Source: an uncultured Fimbriimonadales bacterium | Lineage (GTDB): Bacteria; Armatimonadota; Fimbriimonadia; Fimbriimonadales; GBS-DC | Assembly (NCBI GenBank): GCA_937934465.1 | Contig: CALGZO010000289.1 | Location: 1 to 37,997 of the forward strand | Direction: 5' to 3' | DNA: 37,997 bases | Shown here: piece after piece, positions 30,161 to 36,565 of the stretch | Layout: every line of letters begins with the position of its first letter | Numbering within the stretch: position 1 is the first letter of the stretch | Translations under genes and position numbers: made by a program | The notes under the pieces: generated by a model | Databases searched by the model: none | The model's input: the letters and a program-made list of their open reading frames with translations, nothing else | What the model was told of the DNA's origin: nothing

Positions 30161-31255
30161 ATGCCTGTTCACGCGCGCGAGCATGTCTATCAGATGTCGC
30201 CCTATCGCCCCGGCAAGACGCCTGAGCAGCTGATGACAGAGCTGGGGTTAAGCGAGTTGATTAAGCTCTCGGCGAACGAGAACCCGCTGGGCGCGTCGCC
30301 GCGCGCGCTTCAGGCAATCGTGCAGCACCTCAACATCATCCACCGCTACCCCGACGGCAACTGCACGGCGTTGCGCGATGCGCTCAGCGAGTTTCACGCG
30401 CTGCCGCCCGACCACTTCGCCTTCGGCAACGGCTCCGACGAGCTCATCCATCTGTTCGGGATCGCTTACTTAGAGCCGAGCGACGAGTTGATAATGGCGC
30501 ACCCATCGTTTGTGCGCTACGAGGCGTCGGCGCAGCTCAACCAATCGACGCTCAAGAAGATTCCACTCACACCCGACTTCCGCCACGACCTCCCAGCGAT
30601 GGCGAACGCCATCACCGAGCGCACGAAACTGGTCTACATCGCCAACCCCAACAATCCGACTGGCACAATCGTCTTTCGGAGCGAGCTGGAGCGTTTTCTG
30701 GAGCGTGCGCCCGACCATGTGTTGGTGATTTTAGACGAAGCGTATTATGAGTATGTTGACCACGCCGACTATCCGAGCGGGTTGGACTATGTGCGTTCGG
30801 GGCGGAATGTGGCGGTGTTGCGCACTTTCTCGAAGGCGTATGGCTTGGCAGGGTTGCGGGTGGGCTACGCCGTCGCGCGCCCTGAAGTGTTAGACCCGAT
30901 AGAGCGCGTGCGCGAGCCTTTTAATGTGAACACGCTGGCGCAGGTTGCCGCCGCCGCCGCGCTGGACGACACGGAACATCTGGAGCGCACGCGGGCGTTC
31001 AACCGTGCAGGGTTGGAATATCTGCAATCGGCGTGTGAGCGACTGGGGCTGCGCACGATACCCTCGCACGCGAACTTTCTCCTGATAGAGGTAGGCTGCC
31101 AGTGTGCGCGTCTACAGCAGCGGTTGCTGCAGCGGGGCGTGCTGGTGCGCACAGGCGAGGCGTTCGGCATGCCGACCTATCTGCGCGTGAACACAGGCTC
31201 GCCTGAGCAGAACGAACAGTTTATCGAGGCGTTGCAAGATGCGCTCCGTGAATGA
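30161..31255 (+). CDS. hisC: Histidinol-phosphate aminotransferase
   Basis: A 364-residue PLP enzyme of the class I/II aminotransferase fold. It converts imidazole-acetol phosphate to histidinol phosphate in histidine synthesis. Signature features: KLSANENPLGASP near residue 37, NPNNPTG, ILDEAYYEY, and RTFSKAYGLAGLRVGY with the PLP lysine K225. Length is typical. Related aminotransferases for Phe/Tyr share these motifs, but HisC is the better fit. The gene has its own apparent leaderless promoter and overlaps the ankyrin gene by 17 nt. No other his gene is nearby. Confidence 0.92.
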   Translation: MPVHAREHVYQMSPYRPGKTPEQLMTELGLSELIKLSANENPLGASPRALQAIVQHLNIIHRYPDGNCTALRDALSEFHALPPDHFAFGNGSDELIHLFGIAYLEPSDELIMAHPSFVRYEASAQLNQSTLKKIPLTPDFRHDLPAMANAITERTKLVYIANPNNPTGTIVFRSELERFLERAPDHVLVILDEAYYEYVDHADYPSGLDYVRSGRNVAVLRTFSKAYGLAGLRVGYAVARPEVLDPIERVREPFNVNTLAQVAAAAALDDTEHLERTRAFNRAGLEYLQSACERLGLRTIPSHANFLLIEVGCQCARLQQRLLQRGVLVRTGEAFGMPTYLRVNTGSPEQNEQFIEALQDALRE

Positions 31256-31904
31256 GCCTGCGCGTGATGCCAGTAGCAGGGCTTCCAAGCTGCTGGTGAT
31301 GGGGCTATTCGTCGCGCCAGTGGTCTTGACCGTGTTGGTGTTGGCGTCGCCGTGGTTTCGCAGCGTGCGCGCGGCGCAAATCCAGCGCAACGAGCAGTTG
31401 CTGCAGGCGGTGGAATCGGGCGAGATTGAGCAGGTGCGGCGCGTGCTGACAGGCGGCGCAGTGGTGAACGCCCGCACACGCTCAGGGCTAACCGCGCTAA
31501 GCATCGCCGTAATCCGCGGCTACGACGACATCGCCTTGCTGCTGATTGCGAAAGGCGCAAGTTTGGACGCGCGCGATAAGTCGGGCGACCGCGAGAACCG
31601 CACCCCAGGCAACTCGCCAGTGCATTACGCGGCAATCTACGGCAGGACGCGCGTGCTGCAGGCGATGCTCGACAAGGGCGTCTCACCCAACTTGCGCGAC
31701 CGCAACGGACGCACCTTGCTCATGATGGCAGCTGAGAACGGGCATGTGGACACGGTTCGGATGTTACTACAACGCGGGGCTAACCCAAGCGCTCAGAGCG
31801 CACTGGGCGACACAGCGCTGGACGCCGCCAAGCGCAGCGGCGACCCTGAAATCCTGCGCTTAATCCAGAAGCACCTGAAAGCTACGAAGGCTCCTGACCA
31901 CTGA
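31239..31904 (+). CDS. Membrane-anchored ankyrin-repeat protein
   Basis: A 221-residue protein with a basic N-terminus, one membrane segment (about 18-37, LLVMGLFVAPVVLTVLVLAS) and four to five ankyrin repeats (about 50-215). Repeat cues include SGLTALSIAVIRGYDDIALLL, NSPVHYAAIYGRTRVLQAML and GRTLLMMAAENGHVDTVRML. It is likely a protein-binding scaffold on the membrane, with repeats outside the cytoplasm if the segment is uncleaved with N-in topology. It begins 17 nt inside hisC, so translation may be coupled, and its last 23 nt overlap the convergent Rpn-family gene. The partner is unknown. Confidence 0.85.
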   Translation: MRSVNEPARDASSRASKLLVMGLFVAPVVLTVLVLASPWFRSVRAAQIQRNEQLLQAVESGEIEQVRRVLTGGAVVNARTRSGLTALSIAVIRGYDDIALLLIAKGASLDARDKSGDRENRTPGNSPVHYAAIYGRTRVLQAMLDKGVSPNLRDRNGRTLLMMAAENGHVDTVRMLLQRGANPSAQSALGDTALDAAKRSGDPEILRLIQKHLKATKAPDH

Positions 31905-32955
31905 TAAGCGCGTTCAGTTTCTGCTCAAACGCATCCAGACTGCCGCTGCGGAGCGCTTCCTGCTGAAGCGAGAGCAGCAGGTCGTATTGACGAACCTTCT
32001 GAATGCGTTCGATAAGGGATGCGGGCACTCCGCCGTAAAGAGTCTGCAGCGAGGTTAGTATAACGGTCTGTAGCGTGGCTATGCGTCCCTCGTTGAAGCC
32101 TTCAGCGCGTCCTTCGGCGCGTCCCTCGTTGAAGCCTTCAGCGCGTCCTTCAGCGCGTCCTTCCTCATAGCCTTCGACATACTGCTTGCGTAGCTCGCGC
32201 TCCATAAACGAGGGCATCACTCGGATGCCATGTTCGCGCTTGATCTGCTCCAGCATCTGCTGGAATTCCTGTTCCATCTGTTCTGAGAGTTGCATAATCC
32301 ACTCCAGTAGTCCCAAAATCTCGCTGACCTGCTGATCATTATACCCGCGCTCTATAGCGAGTCTGGCAAGCTCTAAGCGCGCTTGCAGGCGCAGGGACTG
32401 CTTCCGTCGCGTCAGGATGGCGCGTTTAAACGCTACCAAAATCAACCCTGCTGGGCTGCCATCTTCCAGTAGCTGCGTCTCATCCAAATCCAGCACCTTA
32501 ATCGTGTTGAACTCGAACACGACACGAGACTTGCCGATACCGCGTTCGTACCTCGAAGGTCGCCACTTAGGGCTCGAGTCTGCCAAGATAGCCAGCGTCA
32601 GAACCGTTCGGCGATAGCGTAGCCAAATCGCCGCGTTGTAGGCGTACAGCCGCTCCTCAAAGTTCGGGTCGGGCTTGGACTGTATCTCGATGTGGATTAA
32701 AATCCACAGTTCCTTGCCGTTTTTGAGGTAGACCTTGATAAGTTTGTCGACAATTTGCCGCCCTGTGACGCTGCGCGGCGCGATTTGCTGGAGCTCCGTG
32801 TCCAGATACTCCACGCCACGATCCCAGTCCAAAAGGTTGCCCAGTTCTTTGTCGACTATCTCGATGAGATAACGCACATGGTCAGGCGTCTCGACATACA
32901 GTTTCCACGCTGTATCGTAGCGCGGTACCAATGCACTGATAGCAACATTTCGCAT
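31882..32955 (-). CDS. Rpn-family recombination-promoting nuclease / putative transposase-like protein
   Basis: A 357-residue protein of the PD-(D/E)XK nuclease-like Rpn/YhgA family. The core is YDTAWKLYVE near the start, then ILIHIEIQSKPDPNFEERLYAYNAAIW, where E and Q-x-K form the nuclease signature. The C-terminal half is helical, with a charged, internally duplicated segment EGRAEGRAEGFN (two copies) typical of this family's variable tail. Such proteins promote RecA-independent recombination and expand as paralogues in thermophiles and cyanobacteria. I take ATG 32955; a TTG at 32994 would add 13 residues. Neither has a good Shine-Dalgarno. No terminal inverted repeats mark it as mobile. 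Confidence 0.8.
   Translation of the reverse strand: MRNVAISALVPRYDTAWKLYVETPDHVRYLIEIVDKELGNLLDWDRGVEYLDTELQQIAPRSVTGRQIVDKLIKVYLKNGKELWILIHIEIQSKPDPNFEERLYAYNAAIWLRYRRTVLTLAILADSSPKWRPSRYERGIGKSRVVFEFNTIKVLDLDETQLLEDGSPAGLILVAFKRAILTRRKQSLRLQARLELARLAIERGYNDQQVSEILGLLEWIMQLSEQMEQEFQQMLEQIKREHGIRVMPSFMERELRKQYVEGYEEGRAEGRAEGFNEGRAEGRAEGFNEGRIATLQTVILTSLQTLYGGVPASLIERIQKVRQYDLLLSLQQEALRSGSLDAFEQKLNALISGQEPS
32087..32158 (-). repeat. Intragenic 36-bp tandem duplication in the Rpn-family gene
   Basis: Two 36-bp copies (32087-32122 and 32123-32158) differ at one base. Each encodes EGRAEGRAEGFN, itself built from EGRA units. The near identity suggests recent expansion; the unit keeps the reading frame. 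Confidence 0.85.
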
Positions 32956-33003
32956 AGTGACGGATGTTCGGCGAATGGGGACGATTTCCTGCAAGTGGAG
33001 TCG

Positions 33004-34368
33004 TCAGACATTATCCAGCATGCGTCCGAGGGGGCGGTTGAGGGCGTCGAGCAGGGCGGCGGCGACGGCGCGGTTCGGGTCTTCACGCATCAGAGCGCTG
33101 CCGACCAGTTCCTGACGGGTCTCGCCACTCTCCCACAACAGGATAGCGTTGACAATCGCGTGTCCTGTTTCGCCTGTGCTTTCCATCACTTGCAGCAGGT
33201 TCACCTGCACTTGGGGCGGCGTGAGGGGGCGCAGGGCGTTCAGCGTCGCTTCAGCGATTAGGCGTTGCGGCTGCGCCTCGCCCTCGGCGGCGCCTTCCAG
33301 CACGCGGCTTTCCGCCTGCAAGTAGACGCGCGCCTTCGCACGCCGTCCTTCGCGTTCGTAGGAGACGCTCTGAATCTTAATCCGCCGTTCAGGGGGCGGC
33401 GCGGTCTCGACCACCGCTTGGATGGGCAACGCCAGCTGCCCGCCTTGCAGGGCGCGCGGCGCAACGCCTTTCATCATCAAGCACTCCTGACTGGCGAGGT
33501 TCACCAAGTTGTCCACTGTCGCAGCGTAATGTACCTGTTCGCGCTCGCGCGTGCGCTTGCCGCCTTGATAGCCGTAGGAGACGGAGATGGACAGCTCCAC
33601 ATCGGGTAGCTGGATGCCTGCAATCTGTCGGCTGAGGTGATGCGCCAACAGTCCCGCTTCTTCACGGCGGCGCAGGGTGGCTATCGCGAACTCGTCGCCG
33701 CCCCACCGACACACCACATCGGTTTGGGGGTCGGTCTCGCTCAGCATCAACTGTGCTACGCGCCGCAGCACCTCATCGCCCACCAAGTGCCCATACCGCT
33801 TATTGAACACGCCGAAATTGTCAAGGTCGAAGAAGATGACGGTAATCTCGTTGCCTTCCGCCAGTCGCTCAATGCTCCACTCGCGCAGGTAATCCGACCA
33901 AGGCAACCCTGTCATGGGGTCGTAGCTCCGTCCGATTTCTGAAAGCAGGTCGTACACACTGATGACGCCGACCAGTCGGTCGCCCTCGATAACAGGCAGC
34001 ATAGACTGACGATGGCGTTGCATCCATTCGGCGACGATGCGCAGAGGCGTTTGCGGCGTGGCGACCATCAAATCGGTGGTCATCACCTCGCGCACAGGTG
34101 TTTGGGGGTCAACTCCCAGAAGCCGCTCCGCTTCCACGATGCCCTGTACTTGCCCACTTTCGTACACAGGCAGCCCCTGAAGCCGATGCCCCCGCATCAA
34201 CACCAGCGCCGTCTCCGCTGTGTGGTCGGGGTTGACCCACACACGGATTGGTTGTATGAGTTGCTGAATCGTTCGCATGAACGGTTCGCGCTCCCCCTTG
34301 AGGCGCTCCGCACGCTCGGCAATCACGATGTAGTCGCCCTCCAACACGCGAAGCGACTTCGGGTTCAT
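33004..34368 (-). CDS. CBS-pair GGDEF diguanylate cyclase with unassigned C-terminal domain
   Basis: A 454-residue soluble signalling protein. Residues about 33-143 are a CBS pair, a likely adenine-nucleotide sensor (REVMTTDLMVATPQTPLR, LPVIEGDRLVGVISVYDLL). Residues about 147-300 are a GGDEF domain with intact active site RWGGDEFAIA (223-227 is GGDEF), so c-di-GMP synthesis is expected. The RxxD inhibitory site, normally 5 residues before GGDEF, is absent (PQTD), so product feedback through it is unlikely. Residues about 328-454 form a further alpha/beta domain (KIQSVSYEREGRRAKARVYL, AEATLNALRPL, AVAAALLDALNRPLG) that I cannot assign. GGAGG lies 7 nt before the ATG at 34368. Confidence 0.9.
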   Translation of the reverse strand: MNPKSLRVLEGDYIVIAERAERLKGEREPFMRTIQQLIQPIRVWVNPDHTAETALVLMRGHRLQGLPVYESGQVQGIVEAERLLGVDPQTPVREVMTTDLMVATPQTPLRIVAEWMQRHRQSMLPVIEGDRLVGVISVYDLLSEIGRSYDPMTGLPWSDYLREWSIERLAEGNEITVIFFDLDNFGVFNKRYGHLVGDEVLRRVAQLMLSETDPQTDVVCRWGGDEFAIATLRRREEAGLLAHHLSRQIAGIQLPDVELSISVSYGYQGGKRTREREQVHYAATVDNLVNLASQECLMMKGVAPRALQGGQLALPIQAVVETAPPPERRIKIQSVSYEREGRRAKARVYLQAESRVLEGAAEGEAQPQRLIAEATLNALRPLTPPQVQVNLLQVMESTGETGHAIVNAILLWESGETRQELVGSALMREDPNRAVAAALLDALNRPLGRMLDNV

Positions 34369-34392
34369 CGCCGCGCCTCCGTTATCCCTTCC

Positions 34393-34403
34393 ACTATAGT
34401 ATA
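34393..34403 (-). promoter_or_regulatory. Overlapping -10 candidates for the GGDEF gene
   Basis: The minus strand reads TATACTATAGT here, containing TATACT and TATAGT, 25-30 nt upstream of the ATG. A -35-like ATGACA (34413-34418) is closer than ideal. The 82-nt interval is AT-rich against its surroundings. Confidence 0.4.
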
Positions 34404-34450
34404 CGATAACTCTGTCATTGTTGGATACAGCATAAATACGAGTTTTGTAA

Positions 34451-35377
34451 TCACCGCGCGCGCCACTCGTAAGGCACATAGACAATCTGCAAGTCGCCGC
34501 CGCGCCCTTGACTGAGGTTGCGCAACAGGTTCGCAGCACGCACGCCTATCTCCTCAGGTCGCTCCAAGATGAGTAGGTCGATCTGTCGCGATAGATACCA
34601 GTCCTTTGCTGTTTCGCGCCAACTGAGGACGCCTAAGTTCGTTCGGGGCGCGACGCTGATTCCCTGCTGAGCGACTTCCGCGCCCATTAAAAAGATACCC
34701 TGCAGGCGCGGCTCAGAAGCAAGGGCTTGAATCACAGAAGGCGTGTTTTCGCTGTCGGTTAGAGGCGTGAACCTTGCTTTCACGCGCGGGTTGAACAGTA
34801 GCCCATGTCGGAACCCTTCCCAGAACTCGGCGACGGCGCGCGGCACAGGATGCCCTGCCACCACTGCCACTTCGCCTGCAGGTACGCGCCGTGCATACCA
34901 TGCGCCTGCGCGTCGCCCAGCGTCATAGTAGTAAGTGCCCACATAGGCTAAGCGCGTCGTGTTGGGCAGGTCTGCGCCCACCAGCACGACGGGCACGCCC
35001 TGTTGAATGGTCTGCTCCACCGCTTGTTGGCTCCACTCGTCGTTGGGGGCGCACAGGGCAACGGCGCGCCAATCGCCTTCGCGCAGCCGTTCGGCAATCG
35101 CCTCACGCTCTGCCGACCTAAATAGAGTTTTTTCTAACTGCACGCCGGGCAGCTGCAATCGGCTCTCCAGCCCTTGCAATACCGCTTCCCAGAAGTCGTT
35201 GGGGGTACCTTGAATGAACACAGCGATTGGAAACTGGAACGGCTCTGTCGGCGGGGTTTCGGATGTACGGCAAGCGGTCAGGAGCAGGAGGCAGATAACG
35301 CTCACGAACGGTCGTCGTCTGTGAACGCCTGCGCGTGGTATGCGCCGCGCGACGCCTCGCAGAGCGTGAAATCTCAT
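34451..35377 (-). CDS. Periplasmic sugar-binding-type lipoprotein
   Basis: A 308-residue substrate-binding protein of the ribose/LacI-type periplasmic-binding fold. After a basic N-terminus and hydrophobic stretch comes a lipobox LLTAC, so it is lipid-anchored. The core begins FPIAVFIQGTPNDFWEAVLQGLE and includes GVPVVLVGADLPNTTRLAYVGTYYYDAGRRAG and a C-terminal half with LGVLSWRETAKDWYLSRQIDLLI. A sugar or related ligand is likely by family. No ABC permease or ATPase is adjacent, so it may feed a remote transporter or act as a sensor subunit for the cyclase downstream. The start is the ATG at 35377; a shorter form is possible given the long basic leader. Confidence 0.82.
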   Translation of the reverse strand: MRFHALRGVARRIPRAGVHRRRPFVSVICLLLLTACRTSETPPTEPFQFPIAVFIQGTPNDFWEAVLQGLESRLQLPGVQLEKTLFRSAEREAIAERLREGDWRAVALCAPNDEWSQQAVEQTIQQGVPVVLVGADLPNTTRLAYVGTYYYDAGRRAGAWYARRVPAGEVAVVAGHPVPRAVAEFWEGFRHGLLFNPRVKARFTPLTDSENTPSVIQALASEPRLQGIFLMGAEVAQQGISVAPRTNLGVLSWRETAKDWYLSRQIDLLILERPEEIGVRAANLLRNLSQGRGGDLQIVYVPYEWRAR

Positions 35378-35395
35378 TGCCCCAGCCCTCCGATG

Positions 35396-35860
35396 CTAAT
35401 CCTCCAGCAGCTGTTTCAGCTCGGGGTAGAACTGGTTGTATTGTTCAATATTCTGGGTAGGGTTGCCCAGCAGCCAATCGCGCAGGTAGCCTGCCAGCAG
35501 CGCGCCGCCCGTGAGGGTGAGAATGCCGTACTCGCGGTAGGCTTCGGCGCGCACGGGGTCGTTCACTTTCGCGGCGACGCGCTGCACGCCGAACAGCTCG
35601 CGCGCCATCTGCACCACCATCAGGTTGGTGTTGTCGCCGTTGGTGCAGGCGATGAAGGCGTCGGCGCGCTCCACCTCCGCGCGGCGCAAGGTGTCCTCGT
35701 CCAATCCATCCCCTACAACGATGGCGCAGCCGTGCCGTTTGCCCAAGCGCAACAGCGCGTCTTGGGATTTCTCAATCACTGTTACCTGATGCCCCGCGTG
35801 GCTCATCAGCAGCGCGAGAATCGAACCCGTGCGTCCGCAGCCCATAATCACGATGCGCAT
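35396..35860 (-). CDS. TrkA-N (RCK) NAD-binding protein
   Basis: A 154-residue regulator domain of potassium channels. It has a Rossmann motif MGCGRTGSILA (residues 6-16), an acidic strand end (VIEKS), GDGLDEDTLRRAEVERADAFIACT and NLMVVQMA. The TrkA-C domain usual in TrkA/KtrA is replaced by a short helical tail. It is expected to bind NAD or ATP and gate a Trk/Ktr-type channel, which is not in the window. GGAGG lies 7 nt before the ATG at 35860, and the gene starts 13 nt inside the preceding universal-stress gene. Confidence 0.88.
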   Translation of the reverse strand: MRIVIMGCGRTGSILALLMSHAGHQVTVIEKSQDALLRLGKRHGCAIVVGDGLDEDTLRRAEVERADAFIACTNGDNTNLMVVQMARELFGVQRVAAKVNDPVRAEAYREYGILTLTGGALLAGYLRDWLLGNPTQNIEQYNQFYPELKQLLED

Positions 35861-36354
35861 GCTTGCCCCTCCTCTTGCGACGCGCCGTAGAGCCAAACTT
35901 GGCAGCGCGCCTTCCGCAGCACGACTTCCACCGTGTCGTTGAGCGCGAGGCGTGCGCTGCCGTTCTCGCGATAGCGCGCGGCGATGAATAGCAGCTCGGT
36001 CTGGAACTCTTCAGCTGCGCTTACAATCGCGTAGCCGCAGTGATGAGTGGGACGGATAATCGTTTGGAGGTGGGGTAGACCTATCTCTTCGGCGATTTCA
36101 CGGGCAGCAGCGGCGACCAGTTCTCCCTCTTGCAGGCGGGCGGCAGGGCAGTTGTCCAGCCCGATGGAGCGCGGCGTCTCCACCAGACACAGCACGGTCA
36201 GATGCGCTTCGAACACCTGCGCCAGTTCACACGCGAAGCGCAGCGCGTCGCGGTCGTCAGGCGTGTTATGGAACGGGATTAGCAACCGTTTGGGCGGCGC
36301 AGCCGCCATGTTGTCTTGCCGATGTTTTCTCCAACTGAACAGTTTCAGCCCCAT
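35848..36354 (-). CDS. Universal stress protein family protein
   Basis: A 168-residue UspA-fold protein (KRLLIPFHNTPDDRDALRFACELAQVFEAHLTVLCLVE; LLFIAARY; VVLRKARCQVWL). The ATP-binding GxxG loop expected between the last two blocks is replaced by YRENGSARLALND, so it is probably of the non-ATP-binding type. AAGGAG lies 8 nt before the ATG at 36354. It overlaps the TrkA-N gene start by 13 nt; such pairs are common in potassium homeostasis. A small membrane protein gene lies just upstream. Confidence 0.85.
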   Translation of the reverse strand: MGLKLFSWRKHRQDNMAAAPPKRLLIPFHNTPDDRDALRFACELAQVFEAHLTVLCLVETPRSIGLDNCPAARLQEGELVAAAAREIAEEIGLPHLQTIIRPTHHCGYAIVSAAEEFQTELLFIAARYRENGSARLALNDTVEVVLRKARCQVWLYGASQEEGQACAS

Positions 36355-36368
36355 CGCTTGCACTCCTT

Positions 36369-36557
36369 CTAACGCATGCGTCGCTCCACAAACTGGCGGA
36401 ACAGCCACACGCGCACAAACGCCCATAGAATGAGCAATCCGCCCAGCAGCAGCGCTTCGGCGCGCTGGAACAAAAAATACTCATAGTAGATAATCCCGAC
36501 GCCCAGTGCAATCATCACCAAGCTCACGCCGTACCGAAGAAACCTGCGTGTACCCAT
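36369..36557 (-). CDS. Small two-span membrane protein
   Basis: A 62-residue protein with basic ends and two hydrophobic segments (LVMIALGVGIIYYEYFLF and ALLLGGLLILWAFVRVWLF). No family is recognised. It starts 8 nt after gatB and ends 14 nt before the universal-stress gene, so it belongs to the gatB-led run. It could be a subunit for the adjacent TrkA-N/USP pair (inference from position only). Confidence 0.7.
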   Translation of the reverse strand: MGTRRFLRYGVSLVMIALGVGIIYYEYFLFQRAEALLLGGLLILWAFVRVWLFRQFVERRMR

Positions 36558-36565
36558 AGTTCGTT

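Noticed and set aside
31882..32955. Complete insertion sequence around the Rpn-family gene
   Set aside because: No terminal inverted repeats or target duplications were found at its flanks.
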